DNA from: an uncultured Pelagibacteraceae bacterium
GTDB taxonomy: Bacteria; Pseudomonadota; Alphaproteobacteria; Pelagibacterales; Pelagibacteraceae
NCBI GenBank assembly: GCA_902617895.1
Contig: CACMYJ010000007.1
Coordinates: 1-64,000 of the forward strand
Length of the DNA stretch: 64,000 nucleotides
Direction of reading: 5' to 3'
Each line of letters begins with the position of its first letter. The first letter of the stretch is position 1. The notes under the pieces were generated by a model. The model was not told the origin of the DNA and made no database searches. It was given only the letters and a program-made list of their open reading frames with translations. The translations under genes and the position numbers were made by a program. Positions 45,719 through 58,169 of the stretch are shown piece by piece.

Positions 45719-46087
45719 ATGCTTGCGGAATTTTTAAAAGATTATCTACCGATAATATTATTTTTGATAATAGCCTTAGGCTTGAGTCTTGCTTTTGTTG
45801 CAATTAATTATATCGCTGCTCCAAGTAAGCCTGATCCTGAGAAACTTTCAGCTTATGAATGTGGATTTGAACCTTTCAATGACTCAAGGATGGAATTTGA
45901 TGTCAGGTTTTATTTGGTTGCAATATTATTTATAATTTTTGACTTAGAAATTGCATTTTTATTCCCATGGGCTATCTCACTTGGAGAAATCGGTTTATAT
46001 GGTTTCTGCTCTATGATGTTATTTTTATTTATTTTAACTGTTGGATTTATTTACGAGTGGAAAAAGGGAGCTTTAGATTGGGAATAA
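45719..46087 (+). CDS. nuoA: NADH-quinone oxidoreductase subunit A
   Basis: Membrane subunit of complex I, 122 residues with three helices. I use the ATG at 45719, preceded by AGGA at 6 nt spacing; a TTG at 45701 would lie too close to the promoter. The conserved loop [23 protein letters not shown] lies between helices 1 and 2 and contributes to the quinone site. First gene of a 14-gene operon in the order A to N. Confidence 0.95.
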   Translation: MLAEFLKDYLPIILFLIIALGLSLAFVAINYIAAPSKPDPEKLSAYECGFEPFNDSRMEFDVRFYLVAILFIIFDLEIAFLFPWAISLGEIGLYGFCSMMLFLFILTVGFIYEWKKGALDWE

Positions 46088-46088
46088 A

Positions 46089-46610
46089 ATGAATTTACAA
46101 GATAGAAAAAAAGATATCCCAGAAGAGTTTAAACAATTAGCTCAAGACTTTAGCGATAATGGTTTTATAACAACATCACTAGACAACCTTGTTAATTGGG
46201 CAAGAACTGGCTCATTACATTGGATGACGTTTGGACTAGCATGTTGTGCTGTCGAAATGATGCAAACATCTATGCCAAGATATGATCTTGAAAGGTTTGG
46301 TGCAGCACCAAGAGCATCGCCACGTCAATCAGATGTGATGATAGTTGCAGGCACGCTTACAAATAAAATGGCTCCTGCATTAAGAAAAGTTTACGACCAG
46401 ATGCCTGAACCTAGGTATGTAATATCTATGGGAAGTTGTGCAAATGGTGGAGGCTATTATCATTATTCATATTCTGTAGTTAGAGGATGCGATCGAGTGG
46501 TGCCTGTTGATGTATATGTCCCTGGATGCCCTCCGTCAGCTGAAGCATTACTTTATGGAATTTTACAATTACAGAAAAAAATAAGAAATAAAGGTTCTTT
46601 AGAAAGATAA
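46089..46610 (+). CDS. nuoB: NADH-quinone oxidoreductase subunit B
   Basis: Carries the terminal iron-sulfur cluster N2 that reduces quinone; 173 residues. Adjacent Cys pair in [10 protein letters not shown], a further Cys in GSCANGGG, and [11 protein letters not shown] supply the four ligands. The N terminus is short and hydrophilic. Starts 1 nt after the nuoA stop. Confidence 0.97.
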   Translation: MNLQDRKKDIPEEFKQLAQDFSDNGFITTSLDNLVNWARTGSLHWMTFGLACCAVEMMQTSMPRYDLERFGAAPRASPRQSDVMIVAGTLTNKMAPALRKVYDQMPEPRYVISMGSCANGGGYYHYSYSVVRGCDRVVPVDVYVPGCPPSAEALLYGILQLQKKIRNKGSLER

Positions 46611-46612
46611 TA

Positions 46613-47203
46613 ATGAAAAATCTTGAGGACTTGGAAAAGTTTATAAACTCCGAATTAACATCTAAAATAAATAATTCATTTATAAAACATAAAACTATTT
46701 ATATAAACATAGATCATGATGAATTGGTCGATGTGATTTCTTTTTTGAAGACCAATAAAGAAACTAAATTTAGGCAATTAATCGAAATTACAGCTGTAGA
46801 TTACCCTGAGAATGAAAATAGATTTAAGATGGTTTATTTATTATTAAGTCATGAATATAATCAAAGAATAATTATTGATTATTCGATAAAAGAAAATGAC
46901 GTAATTTCCTCATTAACCTCTATATTTCCTGCTGCAAATTGGATGGAAAGAGAAGTATTTGATATGTATGGGTTAAACTTTAAAAATCATCCTGATTTGA
47001 GAAGAATTTTAACTGATTATGGTTTTGAGGGGCATCCTTTAAGAAAAGATTTTCCTCTTACTGGTCATAATGAGGTTCGTTATAGCGAAGAACAAAAAAA
47101 AGTGATCTATGAACCTGTTAAATTAGAGCAAAATTACAGAAATTTTGATTATGAGAGTCCTTGGGAAGGAACAAAATACATTAAAGAAATTAAAAAAAGT
47201 TAA
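46613..47203 (+). CDS. nuoC: NADH-quinone oxidoreductase subunit C
   Basis: 30-kDa-type hydrophilic subunit of the quinone module, 196 residues, no cofactor. Signature ERE(V/A)FDMYG is seen as [11 protein letters not shown], followed by [24 protein letters not shown]. Separate from nuoD (not fused). Its stop overlaps the nuoD start by 1 nt. Confidence 0.96.
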   Translation: MKNLEDLEKFINSELTSKINNSFIKHKTIYINIDHDELVDVISFLKTNKETKFRQLIEITAVDYPENENRFKMVYLLLSHEYNQRIIIDYSIKENDVISSLTSIFPAANWMEREVFDMYGLNFKNHPDLRRILTDYGFEGHPLRKDFPLTGHNEVRYSEEQKKVIYEPVKLEQNYRNFDYESPWEGTKYIKEIKKS

Positions 47204-48378
47204 TGGCAAAAGAAAAAAAAACACTAAACTTAAATTTTGGACCACAACATCCTGCAGCGCATGGAGTTTTAAGATTAATACTTCAATTAGATGGAGAAGT
47301 TGTTGAAAAAGCTGATCCCCACATAGGGTTGTTGCACCGAGGTACTGAGAAGTTAATTGAAAACAAAACATATATCCAAGCAGTTCCTTACTTTGATCGT
47401 TTGGATTATGTAGCACCAATGAATCAGGAACATGCATTTGCTTTAGCTATAGAAAAAATTCTAAAAATCGAAGTTCCTACTAGGGCAAAATATATTAGAG
47501 TAATTTTCTGTGAAATAGGTCGAATATTAAGTCACATATTGAATGTAACTACTCAAGCAATGGATGTTGGGGCGTTAACACCAACTTTATGGGGATTTGA
47601 GGAACGAGAAAAATTAATGGGATTTTATGAGAGGGTGTCCGGATCAAGGTTGCACGCTAATTATTTTAGAGCTGGTGGAGTGCATAAAGATCTTCCTTCT
47701 GGACTTGAAAGTGATATTGATGAATTTTGTGAAAAATTTCCAAAGATTATTGATGATTTAGAAACTTTACTTACCGACAACAGAATATTTAAACAGAGAA
47801 ATGTAGATATAGGAATTGTATCCAAACAAGATGCGCTAGATTATTCTTTTTCAGGAGTAATGTTAAGAGGTTCTGGTGTGGCTTGGGATTTAAGAAGAAG
47901 TCAACCTTATGATTGTTATGACGAATTAGAATTTAAAATTCCTGTTGGAAAAAATGGAGATTGTTATGACAGATATCTTTGCAGAATCGAAGAAATGAGA
48001 GAAAGTGTAAAAATTATTAAACAGTGTTTAACAAATATTCCAAAAGGACCAATTAAAACCGAGGATGGAAAGATTTCTCCTCCTCCAAAAAAGGAACTTA
48101 AACAGTCTATGGAGGCTTTAATTCATCATTTTAAGTTATTTACAGAAGGATATAGGGTTGAAAAAGATGAGATATATACAGCAGTTGAGGCACCAAAAGG
48201 AGAATTTGGTGTTTATCTGATTTCAGATGGCTCAAGCAAACCATACAAATGCAAAATCAGAGCTCCTGGATTTACCCATCTTCAAGCTATGGATTATTTA
48301 ATAAAAGGTCATATGCTTGCTGATGTACCTGCTGTATTGGGTTCAATGGATATTGTTTTTGGAGAGGTTGATAGATGA
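47203..48378 (+). CDS. nuoD: NADH-quinone oxidoreductase subunit D
   Basis: 49-kDa-type subunit of 391 residues that forms the quinone cavity with Nuo[14 protein letters not shown] at the start contains the conserved His loop, and the Tyr-containing [12 protein letters not shown] follows. The C terminus has the [12 protein letters not shown] ending typical of alphaproteobacteria and mitochondria. Overlaps nuoE by 4 nt (ATGA). Confidence 0.97.
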   Translation: MAKEKKTLNLNFGPQHPAAHGVLRLILQLDGEVVEKADPHIGLLHRGTEKLIENKTYIQAVPYFDRLDYVAPMNQEHAFALAIEKILKIEVPTRAKYIRVIFCEIGRILSHILNVTTQAMDVGALTPTLWGFEEREKLMGFYERVSGSRLHANYFRAGGVHKDLPSGLESDIDEFCEKFPKIIDDLETLLTDNRIFKQRNVDIGIVSKQDALDYSFSGVMLRGSGVAWDLRRSQPYDCYDELEFKIPVGKNGDCYDRYLCRIEEMRESVKIIKQCLTNIPKGPIKTEDGKISPPPKKELKQSMEALIHHFKLFTEGYRVEKDEIYTAVEAPKGEFGVYLISDGSSKPYKCKIRAPGFTHLQAMDYLIKGHMLADVPAVLGSMDIVFGEVDR

Positions 48379-48983
48379 GTGTAAAAAAAATTCACAAAGA
48401 ACAACCTGAAACTTTTAAATTTAATGATAAAAGTATGGAGGCTGCAAATAAAATAGTTTCTAATTATCCAGATGGGAAACAACAGAGCGCGGTTATGGCT
48501 TTGTTATATATAACTCAAAGGCAAAACGATAATTGGATTCCGTTACAAGCAATGAAATATATAGCTAAATTTTTAGACATGCCTTACATAAAAGTTTATG
48601 AGGTAGCAACTTTTTATTCAATGTATAATTTATCTCCAGTTGGTAAATATTTCTTTCAGGTTTGTACTACAACACCTTGTATGCTTAGAGGGGCATATGA
48701 TTTAGTTAAAGTTTGTAAAAATAAAATATCTGAAAAAGAAAATGTATTATCCGAGGATGGAAAAATTTCTTGGATGGAAGTTGAATGTTTAGGCGCATGT
48801 GTTAATGCTCCAATGATGCAAGTTAATGAAGATTATTACGAAGACTTGAATGATAAAAAACTTGAAGAAATAATTGAAACGATATACCAAAATAAAATTC
48901 CAAAACCAGGATCTTACTCAGGAAGAATAAATGCAGAACCAGTTAACAATAGAAAAACTTTATTAGGAAACAAAAATGCTTAA
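48375..48983 (+). CDS. nuoE: NADH-quinone oxidoreductase subunit E
   Basis: 24-kDa-type subunit of the NADH module, 202 residues, with the 2Fe-2S cluster N1a. Ligand Cys lie in CTTTPCM and [11 protein letters not shown]. The thioredoxin-like fold follows an N-terminal helical bundle. The C-terminal tail of about 35 residues is polar. Overlaps nuoF by 8 nt. Confidence 0.96.
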   Translation: MSVKKIHKEQPETFKFNDKSMEAANKIVSNYPDGKQQSAVMALLYITQRQNDNWIPLQAMKYIAKFLDMPYIKVYEVATFYSMYNLSPVGKYFFQVCTTTPCMLRGAYDLVKVCKNKISEKENVLSEDGKISWMEVECLGACVNAPMMQVNEDYYEDLNDKKLEEIIETIYQNKIPKPGSYSGRINAEPVNNRKTLLGNKNA

Positions 48984-50307
48984 AGACGAAGATAGAATAT
49001 TTCAAAATTTGTACAATGACAGTGGTGCAGATATTGACTCTGCTAAATTAAGAAATGATTGGAATGGAACAAAAGAAATTTTAGAAAAAGGAAGAGAGTG
49101 GATAATCAACGAAGTTAAATCCTCTGAACTTAGAGGACGTGGTGGAGCTGGTTTTCCAACTGGTCTAAAATGGTCATTTGCACCTAAAGAGGTGGGATCT
49201 AGACCACATTATCTAGTTATCAATGCTGATGAGTCCGAACCGGGAACTTGCAAAGACAGAGATATATTAAGATTTGAACCTCACAAATTAATAGAGGGAT
49301 GCTTAATTGCTTCTTACGCAGTTAATGCCCATAAATGTTATATTTATATAAGAGGTGAATATTTTAATGAAGGGCAAAAACTTCAAACTGCAATTGATGA
49401 GGCTTATAAAAATAATTTAATTGGTAAAAATGCATTAAATTCAGGATGGGATTTAGATATTTATATTCATTATGGTGCTGGCGCTTACATTTGCGGTGAA
49501 GAAACGGCACTATTAGAGAGTTTGGAAGGAAAAAAAGGGCAACCAAGATTAAAGCCACCATTTCCTGCATTAATTGGGTTATATGGATGTCCTACTATAA
49601 TTAATAATGTTGAAACTGTTGCAGCTGTTCCTACAATTCTAAGAAGAGGTGCAAAATGGTTTAGTTCACTTGGAAGACCAAAAAATACAGGAACAAAAAT
49701 TTATTGTATTTCTGGAAATGTCAATAATCCATGTAACGTAGAAGAAGAAATGGGAATTCCACTTAAAGAATTAATTGAAACTCATGCTGGTGGTGTAATT
49801 GGTGGATGGGATAATCTCAAAGCAGTAATACCAGGTGGTTCTTCAATGCCAATGTTACCTAAAGAAATTTGTGACAACATGAAAATGGATTTTGATGCAT
49901 GTGTTGAAAATAAAACAGGACTAGGAACAGCCGGTATTGTTGTGATTAATAATGACCAAGACATTATTAAGTGTATGGCAAGAATAGCTAGATTTTATAA
50001 ACATGAAAGTTGTGGTCAGTGTACACCTTGTAGGGAAGGATCAGGATGGATGTGGAGAATGTTGGAAAGAATGGCAGCAGGTGAGGCAACCCCGGATGAA
50101 GTAGATATGTTATTTGATGTAACGAAACAAATAGAAGGTCATACCATTTGTGCATTTGGTGAAGGTTCCTCTTGGCCAGTTCAAGGATTAATCAGACATT
50201 TTAAAGATGAAATACTTGAAAGAAATAAATTTGACCCTGTTGTGAAAAAAAATAAAAATATTCCATACCTTGTTGATCAACATTTATTAGAAAAGGAAAA
50301 TGCCTAA
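48976..50307 (+). CDS. nuoF: NADH-quinone oxidoreductase subunit F
   Basis: 51-kDa-type subunit of 443 residues; binds NADH, FMN and a 4Fe-4S cluster (N3). NADH loop [18 protein letters not shown] region [15 protein letters not shown], and cluster ligands in [10 protein letters not shown] plus HTICAFGEG. It accepts hydride from NADH and starts the electron chain. Overlaps nuoG by 8 nt. Confidence 0.97.
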   Translation: MLKDEDRIFQNLYNDSGADIDSAKLRNDWNGTKEILEKGREWIINEVKSSELRGRGGAGFPTGLKWSFAPKEVGSRPHYLVINADESEPGTCKDRDILRFEPHKLIEGCLIASYAVNAHKCYIYIRGEYFNEGQKLQTAIDEAYKNNLIGKNALNSGWDLDIYIHYGAGAYICGEETALLESLEGKKGQPRLKPPFPALIGLYGCPTIINNVETVAAVPTILRRGAKWFSSLGRPKNTGTKIYCISGNVNNPCNVEEEMGIPLKELIETHAGGVIGGWDNLKAVIPGGSSMPMLPKEICDNMKMDFDACVENKTGLGTAGIVVINNDQDIIKCMARIARFYKHESCGQCTPCREGSGWMWRMLERMAAGEATPDEVDMLFDVTKQIEGHTICAFGEGSSWPVQGLIRHFKDEILERNKFDPVVKKNKNIPYLVDQHLLEKENA

Positions 50308-52327
50308 ATTAAAAGTAAACGATATTGATATCGAAGTTGAAGATGGTCTAACCGTACTCCAAGCTTGTGAACAAGTTGGAGCTGAAATACCAAGGTTTTG
50401 TTATCATGAAAAACTTTCCATAGCTGGGAATTGTCGTATGTGTTTAGTTGAAATGGAAAGATCGCCAAAGCCTATAGCTTCATGCGCAATGCCTGCAGCT
50501 GAAGGTATGGTTATTAAAACTAATACAGAAAAAGTTGAAAAAGCAAGAAAAGGTGTGATGGAGTTTTTGCTGGCTAACCACCCTTTAGATTGTCCTGTTT
50601 GTGATCAAGGTGGTGAGTGTGATTTACAGGATCAATCAATGTTTTATGGAATTGATAAATCACGATTTAAAGAGAATAAAAGGTATGTACCTGAAAAATA
50701 CATGGGTCCATTAATTAAAACTCAAATGACTAGATGTATTCATTGTACTAGATGTATTAGATTTGCTACTGAAGTAGCGGGAGTGCCAGAATTAGGTGCG
50801 ATCGGACGTGGAGAAAACATGGAAATTACTACATATTTAGAGAAATCAATGGAGTCTGAAATGTCAGCAAATGTAATTGATTTATGTCCGGTTGGTGCAT
50901 TAACTTCTAAACCTTATGTGTTCGAGGCAAGACCTTGGGAACTTAAAAAGACCGAAACAATTGATGTTATGGATGCTGTTGGATCAAACATTAGAGTGGA
51001 TACTTACGATTGGGAAGTAAAGAGGGTTTTACCAAGAATTAATGAGGAAATTAATGAGGAGTGGATTTCTGATAAAACAAGATATGCATGTGATGGATTA
51101 AAAAATCAACGATTAGACACCCCATTAATAAAAAATAATGGAAATTTTGAAGAAATAAGTTGGCAAGATGCATACAAAAAAATAAAAGAAAAAATTTTAA
51201 AAACATCATCAGACAAAATAGTTGGTTTAACCGGCGATATGACAAACATGGAAACTATGTTCGCTGTCAAAAACTTCTTTCAAAAAACTTTAAATTCTAA
51301 TTATTTAGATTCTAGACCTAACCATACCTACATAAATTTTGAAAATAGAAATAATTACCTATTTAACTCTAGTATAGAAGGGATAGAAGAAAGTGACCTT
51401 ATATTATTAATAGGTACAAACCCAAGATTTGAGGCAACTATATTAAATTCGAGAATAAGAAAAACTTATTTAAAAAATAAAACTGAAATATTTTCTTTAG
51501 GGGATGTAGGTGATTTAACTTATCCTTATAAAGTTTTAGAAAATAATTCAAAAGTAATTAATAAACTAATTAACAATGAACACGATCTTTCAAAGAAAAT
51601 TGCCAGTGCGGAAAAACCTATAATTATCTTAGGTCAATCAATATTAAATAGTAAGAATGGTGCATATATATTTGAAGAGTTAAAAAAGTATTTAACAAGT
51701 ATTAATAAAATTGGTGATAATTGGAATTCACTAAATATTTTATCAACTGATGCATCAGCTGTTGGTTCTTATGATTTAGGCATTTTTTCTTCAAATGATG
51801 GAAGTAATAAAACACTTAAAAAAATTGAGGATGGTGAAGCAGAAGTTATTTTTTTGTTAGGTCAAGACAACCTCAAAATTAAAAAAAGTGATGAATATAT
51901 AATTTATATTGGAAGTCATGGTGATAAAGGTGCAGATATGGCAGATCTTATATTGCCTGGTGCTGCATATACTGAACAAGATGGTTATTTCACTAACTTA
52001 GAAGGTAAACTTCAAAAAGCTTATAAAGCGTCATATCCCCCAGGAGAAGCTAAAGAAGATTGGCAAATAATAAATGAATTATCTTCTACTATCCATGAAA
52101 ATTCTTTATTTAATAACAAAGATGAACTACTAAAATCTATGCAAAACCATTTAAATAAAAAAAATATTAATAATTTTGAAGTGCCTGCATATAATTTGAA
52201 TGATGAAAAAATATTAGTTGAAGATATTGATTATTACTATTCTAATACGATTGCCCGTGCATCCAAAACAATGTCAGAGTGTAGATATGCAAGAGCTAAT
52301 TTAAAAAAAACTGGAACTGAGGGTTAA
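50300..52327 (+). CDS. nuoG: NADH-quinone oxidoreductase subunit G
   Basis: 75-kDa-type subunit, 675 residues, the size of alphaproteobacterial and mitochondrial forms, shorter than the E. coli protein. N-terminal 2Fe-2S domain ([15 protein letters not shown]), a His/Cys ligand set in [18 protein letters not shown], then [14 protein letters not shown] for 4Fe-4S. The C-terminal molybdopterin-like fold is cofactor-free. The tail region after about residue 300 is more variable and lysine-rich. Confidence 0.96.
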   Translation: MPKLKVNDIDIEVEDGLTVLQACEQVGAEIPRFCYHEKLSIAGNCRMCLVEMERSPKPIASCAMPAAEGMVIKTNTEKVEKARKGVMEFLLANHPLDCPVCDQGGECDLQDQSMFYGIDKSRFKENKRYVPEKYMGPLIKTQMTRCIHCTRCIRFATEVAGVPELGAIGRGENMEITTYLEKSMESEMSANVIDLCPVGALTSKPYVFEARPWELKKTETIDVMDAVGSNIRVDTYDWEVKRVLPRINEEINEEWISDKTRYACDGLKNQRLDTPLIKNNGNFEEISWQDAYKKIKEKILKTSSDKIVGLTGDMTNMETMFAVKNFFQKTLNSNYLDSRPNHTYINFENRNNYLFNSSIEGIEESDLILLIGTNPRFEATILNSRIRKTYLKNKTEIFSLGDVGDLTYPYKVLENNSKVINKLINNEHDLSKKIASAEKPIIILGQSILNSKNGAYIFEELKKYLTSINKIGDNWNSLNILSTDASAVGSYDLGIFSSNDGSNKTLKKIEDGEAEVIFLLGQDNLKIKKSDEYIIYIGSHGDKGADMADLILPGAAYTEQDGYFTNLEGKLQKAYKASYPPGEAKEDWQIINELSSTIHENSLFNNKDELLKSMQNHLNKKNINNFEVPAYNLNDEKILVEDIDYYYSNTIARASKTMSECRYARANLKKTGTEG

Positions 52328-53328
52328 TGGACTCTTATTTTTCAATATTTTTTACTGAAGTTTATAAAATTTTATTTTTATTAATACCTGTTTTAATTTC
52401 TGTAGCAATGATAGTTTGGCTTGATAGAAGAGTTTGGGCCTTTGTACAAAAAAGGAGAGGACCTAATGTTGTTGGTCCATTTGGTTTATTCCAATCATTA
52501 GCTGATGCATTAAAATATATCTTTAAAGAAATAATAATACCTGCAAGCTCAAACAAACTTGTATTTGTATTAGCTCCAGTCGTGACTATGACATTAGCAT
52601 TAATATCATGGGCTGTAATACCATTTGACGAAGATTTTGTTCTAGCTGACATCAATGTTGGTATTTTATATCTTTTCGCAGTTTCATCATTAGGTGTATA
52701 TGGAATAATTATGGGAGGATGGGCCTCCAATTCTAAATACCCTTTTTTAGGTGCAATCAGATCTGCTGCACAAATGGTATCATATGAAGTTTCAATAGGA
52801 GTTATAATTATCAACGTTCTATTATGTGTTGGATCTTTAAACTTAAGTGACATAGTTATGGCACAACAAAATTTATGGTTTGTAATTCCTTTGTTTCCTA
52901 TGTTCGTAATTTTTTTTATTTCTGCACTAGCAGAAACAAATCGTCCTCCATTTGATTTACCAGAAGCAGAAGCAGAATTAGTGGCAGGGTATCAAACTGA
53001 ATATTCAGGAATGATGTATGCTATGTTTTGGTTAGGAGAGTATGCAAATATTTTGTTAATGTGTGCAATGGGAGCAGTTTTATTTTTGGGTGGCTGGTTA
53101 TCTCCAATAGATATCTTCCCATTTAATGCGATTCCAGGTCCATTTTGGCTAATCTTTAAAATATTATTTTTATTTATTTTATTTGCGTTAGTTAAAGCAA
53201 CTGTTCCAAGATACAGATATGACCAATTAATGAAGCTTGGTTGGAAGATATTTCTCCCATTTTCACTGTTTTATGTTGTTTTAACTTCAAGTTTTTTACT
53301 ATATTTTGATTTACTACTGGGAAAATAA
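52327..53328 (+). CDS. nuoH: NADH-quinone oxidoreductase subunit H
   Basis: Membrane subunit (333 residues, eight helices) joining the quinone site to the proton pumps. [21 protein letters not shown] and the [20 protein letters not shown] loop are the ND1/NuoH signatures. Overlaps nuoG by 1 nt and abuts nuoI. Confidence 0.97.
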   Translation: MDSYFSIFFTEVYKILFLLIPVLISVAMIVWLDRRVWAFVQKRRGPNVVGPFGLFQSLADALKYIFKEIIIPASSNKLVFVLAPVVTMTLALISWAVIPFDEDFVLADINVGILYLFAVSSLGVYGIIMGGWASNSKYPFLGAIRSAAQMVSYEVSIGVIIINVLLCVGSLNLSDIVMAQQNLWFVIPLFPMFVIFFISALAETNRPPFDLPEAEAELVAGYQTEYSGMMYAMFWLGEYANILLMCAMGAVLFLGGWLSPIDIFPFNAIPGPFWLIFKILFLFILFALVKATVPRYRYDQLMKLGWKIFLPFSLFYVVLTSSFLLYFDLLLGK

Positions 53329-53814
53329 ATGAAAATTTCACGATTATTAAAAACTATATTCATGATTGATTTTGTGACTGGTTTATCAATTGCAATAAAA
53401 GAGACTTTTAAGGCAAAAAAGACAATCAATTATCCTTTTGAAAAGGGGTCTTTAGGAACAAGGTCTAGAGGGGAGCATGCTCTTAGAAGATATCCTAACG
53501 GTGAGGAAAGATGCATAGCGTGTAAGCTTTGTGAAGCTGTATGTCCAGCACAAGCTATTACAATTGAGTCTAAGGAAAGAGATGACGGTAGTAGAAAAAC
53601 TGTAAGATATGACATTGATATGCTTAAGTGTATATACTGTGGACTTTGTGAAGAGTCATGTCCAGTAGATGCAATTGTCCAAGGTCCTAATTTTGAATTT
53701 GCAACAGAGTCTAGAGAAGAGCTTTATTATACAAAAGAAAAACTTTTGGAAAATGGAGACAGGTGGGAAAATATTTTAGCTGCCAATATAAAGGCTGATA
53801 GTTCTCACAGGTAA
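53329..53814 (+). CDS. nuoI: NADH-quinone oxidoreductase subunit I
   Basis: Ferredoxin-like subunit of 161 residues with two 4Fe-4S clusters (N6a, N6b). Ligand motifs [15 protein letters not shown] and [15 protein letters not shown]. Passes electrons from the peripheral arm to NuoB. Confidence 0.97.
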   Translation: MKISRLLKTIFMIDFVTGLSIAIKETFKAKKTINYPFEKGSLGTRSRGEHALRRYPNGEERCIACKLCEAVCPAQAITIESKERDDGSRKTVRYDIDMLKCIYCGLCEESCPVDAIVQGPNFEFATESREELYYTKEKLLENGDRWENILAANIKADSSHR

Positions 53815-53818
53815 TCTT

Positions 53819-54454
53819 ATGATTGCACACTCAGTTTTCTTCTATATTTTCTCCTTAATAGCAATTGTTTCTGCAGTCATGGTGACAGTCTCAAAAAATA
53901 CAGTTCATTCTGTATTTTTTTTAATCCTAGATTTTATTAGTATATCTTGTTTGTTCATCATGATAGGTGCAGAATTTTTAGGCATGATCATGCTTATTGT
54001 TTATGTTGGAGCTGTTGCAGTTCTATTTTTATTCGTTGTGATGATGTTAAACGTAGCTGAACAAAAAGGCCAATGGTTTAGCTCAAGGTGGGATGGTGGA
54101 ACCCATATACCAGTTGGTTTATTAGTTAGCTTAATTATTTTTTTTGAACTGATAATTGTAATTGGAGGATGGAAATATAAACCTGATTTGTTAAATAGCC
54201 TTTCTATAAATATATCTACTGAGGTCACTAATACTAGATCTATCGGAAATGTTTTGTATACGGATTATATACTTCTATTTCAAATTTCAGGAATGATTTT
54301 ATTAGTTGCTATGATAGGAGCAATTGTTTTAACTTATAGAGAAAGAGCCGGAGTTAAAAGACAAAGTTATTTTAAGCAAATTTCTAGAGAAAGAGATGAA
54401 GGAGTTGATTTAGTTGAGGCTAAGAGAAATAAAGGAGTTAAAATAGATGCTTAG
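53819..54454 (+). CDS. nuoJ: NADH-quinone oxidoreductase subunit J
   Basis: Membrane subunit of 211 residues with five helices. The [21 protein letters not shown] region is the ND6/NuoJ signature. A polar C-terminal tail of about 35 residues follows the last helix. Start ATG at 53819, 4 nt after nuoI. Overlaps nuoK by 8 nt. Confidence 0.95.
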   Translation: MIAHSVFFYIFSLIAIVSAVMVTVSKNTVHSVFFLILDFISISCLFIMIGAEFLGMIMLIVYVGAVAVLFLFVVMMLNVAEQKGQWFSSRWDGGTHIPVGLLVSLIIFFELIIVIGGWKYKPDLLNSLSINISTEVTNTRSIGNVLYTDYILLFQISGMILLVAMIGAIVLTYRERAGVKRQSYFKQISRERDEGVDLVEAKRNKGVKIDA

Positions 54455-54758
54455 CATAGGTTTAGGACATTATTTAACATTAGCTGCAATTATATTTACT
54501 ATTGGTGTTGTAGGTATATTCCTTAATAGAAAAAATGTAATAGTTATTTTAATGAGTATTGAGCTAATTTTACTAGCAGTAAATATAAACCTTGTTGCCT
54601 TTTCAATATTTATTAATGATTTAAGTGGGCAAATATTTACACTATTTATTTTAACAGTTGCTGCTGCTGAGGCTGCTATCGGATTAGCCATAATTGTGGT
54701 TTATTTTAGAAATTCAGACACGATAAGAGTTGAAGAGATTAAAAATTTAAAAGGATAA
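54447..54758 (+). CDS. nuoK: NADH-quinone oxidoreductase subunit K
   Basis: Small membrane subunit, 103 residues, three helices. Conserved Glu in helix 2 ([14 protein letters not shown]) and helix 3 ([12 protein letters not shown]) take part in proton transfer. Related to MrpC-type antiporter subunits. One nt gap to nuoL. Confidence 0.96.
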   Translation: MLSIGLGHYLTLAAIIFTIGVVGIFLNRKNVIVILMSIELILLAVNINLVAFSIFINDLSGQIFTLFILTVAAAEAAIGLAIIVVYFRNSDTIRVEEIKNLKG

Positions 54759-54759
54759 A

Positions 54760-56673
54760 ATGGAATACCTAATTTTATTTCTACCTCTAATGGGAGCTGT
54801 AATTAGTGGTTTTTTTGGAAAGAAAATAGGTGACAGAAATTCTCAAATTTTGACAAGTTCGTTTGTGAGTATTTCAGCAATACTCTCTTTATTTGTTTTG
54901 TATAAAGTTATTAGCTCAGATTATTCAAACAATCTTGTTATAGCTACTTGGATTAATTCTGGAACATTAAATGTTAACTGGTCAATAAAAATTGATGCAT
55001 TATCAGCTGTTATGTTTGTTGTAGTAAATTTTGTATCAGCTTTGGTTCATATTTATTCAATTGGTTACATGTCACACGATCCTCATAAAACAAGATTCAT
55101 GGCATATTTGTCTTTATTTACTTTTGCAATGTTAACTTTAGTAAGTTCAGATAATTTTATTCAACTATTTTTTGGTTGGGAAGGTGTAGGCTTATGCTCA
55201 TATTTTTTAATTGGATTTTGGTTTAAAAAAGAAAGTGCAAACAAGGCTGCAATAAAAGCCTTTGTTGTTAATAGGGTTGGTGACTTTGGTTTAGCGCTTG
55301 GAATTTTTCTGATTTTTTATATTTTTGGTACAGTCAATTATAACGAGGTTTTTGAACAAATCCCAAATGTTTTAGATAAAAAAATAAATTTCATTGGTAT
55401 TAATATAGAAATTATTGATTTGATTTGCTTACTTTTATTAATTGGAGCAATGGGTAAATCGGCTCAATTTTTATTACATACATGGTTGCCCGATGCTATG
55501 GAAGGCCCAACACCAGTTTCTGCATTAATTCATGCTGCAACAATGGTAACTGCTGGAGTATTTCTGATCGTTAGATGCTCACCTATATATGAATACTCTC
55601 CATTAGCTTTAACAGTTATAACCATAATTGGAATGACTACTGCTTTCTTTGCAGCAACAGTTGCACTTGTTCAAAATGATATTAAAAAAATTATTGCTTA
55701 TTCTACTTGTAGTCAATTAGGTTATATGTTTTTTGCTGCCGGGCTAGGTGCTTATAATGTTGCGATGTTTCATCTATTTACACATGCTTTTTTTAAAGCT
55801 TTATTATTTTTGGGAGCTGGTGCTGTAATTCATTCATTTCATGAAGAACAAGATATAAATAAAATGGGTGGAGTTATCAAGAAACTTCCATACACATATG
55901 TATTAATGCTCATTGGAACTCTTGCTTTAACAGGTTTTCCTTTTTTATCAGGTTTTTATTCTAAAGATGCAATAATAGAATTTGCGTACTTAAGAGGGAA
56001 TGGAGTTGGAATGCTTGCAGCTTTTGTAGGTATTGTTACAGCTTTATTAACATCAATTTATTCCTGGAGACTTATATTTAAAACATTCCATGGTAATTTT
56101 AATAATAAAGAACTTAGTATTGATAAAGTACACGAGTCACCTTTGGTTATGATTGCTCCTTTAATTGTCTTAGCAATAGGAGCTATTTTTGCAGGTATGG
56201 CCTTTAAAGGTTTGTTTATAGGTCATGAGATATCATATGAATTTTGGGCTGAATCTATAAAATTTTTAGAACCACTAAGTACAGATCATCCACCAACGTG
56301 GTTTTTGTTTTTAACGCCCATACTTGTTACCTCTGCAATTCCATTTTCTTATTATTTATATCTAAATAACACAAACATAGTAAATGGACTGAAAGAAATG
56401 AATGAACCAATTTATCAATTTTTAGTTAAGAAATGGTACTTCGATGAAATATACGATTATTTATTCGTCAATCCTTCAAAAAAAATTGGAAAGTTTTTAT
56501 GGAAAAAAGTTGATGGATCAATAATAGATAAATTTGGTCCTGATGGGATTTCAAGTGTAATTAAAAATTTATCAATTAAAGCAGTCAAATTTCAATCTGG
56601 ATTTATTTATCAATATGCATTTGTTATGTTGATTGGATTTTCAGTTTTACTAACAATATTGATATTAAATTAA
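54760..56673 (+). CDS. nuoL: NADH-quinone oxidoreductase subunit L
   Basis: Antiporter-like proton-pumping subunit, 637 residues with about sixteen helices, including the long lateral helix at the C terminus. GWEGVGLCSYFLIGFWF holds the essential Glu, and HTWLPDAMEGPTPVSALIHA the Lys/His region. Overlaps nuoM by 1 nt. Confidence 0.97.
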   Translation: MEYLILFLPLMGAVISGFFGKKIGDRNSQILTSSFVSISAILSLFVLYKVISSDYSNNLVIATWINSGTLNVNWSIKIDALSAVMFVVVNFVSALVHIYSIGYMSHDPHKTRFMAYLSLFTFAMLTLVSSDNFIQLFFGWEGVGLCSYFLIGFWFKKESANKAAIKAFVVNRVGDFGLALGIFLIFYIFGTVNYNEVFEQIPNVLDKKINFIGINIEIIDLICLLLLIGAMGKSAQFLLHTWLPDAMEGPTPVSALIHAATMVTAGVFLIVRCSPIYEYSPLALTVITIIGMTTAFFAATVALVQNDIKKIIAYSTCSQLGYMFFAAGLGAYNVAMFHLFTHAFFKALLFLGAGAVIHSFHEEQDINKMGGVIKKLPYTYVLMLIGTLALTGFPFLSGFYSKDAIIEFAYLRGNGVGMLAAFVGIVTALLTSIYSWRLIFKTFHGNFNNKELSIDKVHESPLVMIAPLIVLAIGAIFAGMAFKGLFIGHEISYEFWAESIKFLEPLSTDHPPTWFLFLTPILVTSAIPFSYYLYLNNTNIVNGLKEMNEPIYQFLVKKWYFDEIYDYLFVNPSKKIGKFLWKKVDGSIIDKFGPDGISSVIKNLSIKAVKFQSGFIYQYAFVMLIGFSVLLTILILN

Positions 56674-58169
56674 TGAACTTTCCAATTTTATCGTCTTTAA
56701 TATTACTCCCGACAATAGGAGCTTTGTTTATACTATTCACAAAATCATCAAGTGGAAAATATCAGAGTTCAAAATATGTAGCCTTATTTATCTCTTTAGC
56801 AAATTTTTTATTATCTTTATATCTTTGGTATGTTTTTGATAAAAATTCAGTAGACTTTCAGTTTGTAGAAAATAGAGAATGGTTATCAGGATTTGTAAAT
56901 TATAAAGTTGGAATAGATGGTATTTCAATTTTATTTATAATATTAACAACTTTCATAACCCCAATTTGTATTATTTCAGTTAATGCTACAATTACAAATA
57001 GACTTAAGGATTTCTTAATTGCCATATTAATAATGGAAACATTTATGATTGGTGTTTTCTGCTCACTTGATCTAGTAGTATTTTATTTATTTTTTGAGGC
57101 AGGTCTTATACCAATGTTTTTAATAATTGGTATTTGGGGTGGAGAAAGAAGAGTCTACTCGGCTTTTAAATTTTTTCTTTACACTTTATTAGGTTCAGTT
57201 CTTATGTTGGTTGCTATTATTGCGATTTATTGGATAACAGGAACCACTGATGTTGAAAAACTTTATGAACTTGGTATTCAGGCGAAATATCAAAATTTAT
57301 TATGGCTAGCATTTTTTAGTTCTTTTGCAGTAAAAACTCCTATGTGGCCGGTACATACTTGGCTGCCTGATGCTCATGTAGAAGCCCCAACTGTTGGCTC
57401 TGTATTACTAGCAGCAATACTCCTTAAAATGGCTGGATATGGATTTATTAGATTTTCTCTAGGGTTATTTCCTATAGCATCAGAAAATTTTACAATGTTA
57501 GTTTATGTCTTAAGTCTAATAGCAATTATTTACACATCTCTTGTAGCTTTGATGCAGGAAGATATGAAAAAACTTATAGCATACTCGTCTGTTGCCCATA
57601 TGGGTTTTGTAACACTAGGTATTTTCACAATGACACAACAAGGTATTGAAGGAAGTATTTTCCAGATGATTAGTCATGGACTTGTATCAGCTGCACTTTT
57701 CTTAAGTGTTGGAGTTGTTTATGAAAGGCATCACACAAGGTTAATTAATAAATATGGTGGTTTAGTCTCTATAATGCCAAGATATGCAATTGTTTTTATG
57801 GTATTCACACTAGGAGCTCTAGGACTACCTGGAACAACAGGTTTTATTGGAGAATTTTTAATTTTAATGGGTGCATTTGAGAAAAATATCTTAGTAGCGA
57901 TGATTGCAAGTTTGGGAGTAATTTTAGGAGCAGCATATATGCTTTGGCTATTTAAAAGGGTTGTTTTCGGTGAAATGAATAATCCAGAGCTTAAAAGTAT
58001 GAAAGATTTAAAAACTTTTGAAATTATCACCTTATCAGCTTTAGTAATACCAATTTTATTTTTTGGTTTTTATCCAGAGCCTTTAATGAATTCAATTGAA
58101 GCGTCAGTCGAAAATACTTTAAACATGTACAACTTTGATTTAATTAACAACCTTGCATTAAAAGACTAA
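56673..58169 (+). CDS. nuoM: NADH-quinone oxidoreductase subunit M
   Basis: Antiporter-like subunit of 498 residues, fourteen helices. FEAGLIPMFLIIGIWGG carries the pump Glu, and VHTWLPDAHVEAPTVGSVLL the family signature. Overlaps nuoN by 1 nt. Confidence 0.97.
   Translation: MNFPILSSLILLPTIGALFILFTKSSSGKYQSSKYVALFISLANFLLSLYLWYVFDKNSVDFQFVENREWLSGFVNYKVGIDGISILFIILTTFITPICIISVNATITNRLKDFLIAILIMETFMIGVFCSLDLVVFYLFFEAGLIPMFLIIGIWGGERRVYSAFKFFLYTLLGSVLMLVAIIAIYWITGTTDVEKLYELGIQAKYQNLLWLAFFSSFAVKTPMWPVHTWLPDAHVEAPTVGSVLLAAILLKMAGYGFIRFSLGLFPIASENFTMLVYVLSLIAIIYTSLVALMQEDMKKLIAYSSVAHMGFVTLGIFTMTQQGIEGSIFQMISHGLVSAALFLSVGVVYERHHTRLINKYGGLVSIMPRYAIVFMVFTLGALGLPGTTGFIGEFLILMGAFEKNILVAMIASLGVILGAAYMLWLFKRVVFGEMNNPELKSMKDLKTFEIITLSALVIPILFFGFYPEPLMNSIEASVENTLNMYNFDLINNLALKD

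Noticed and set aside
52362-52853. 163-codon minus-strand frame inside nuoH
   Set aside because: Antisense shadow of a highly conserved complex I subunit.
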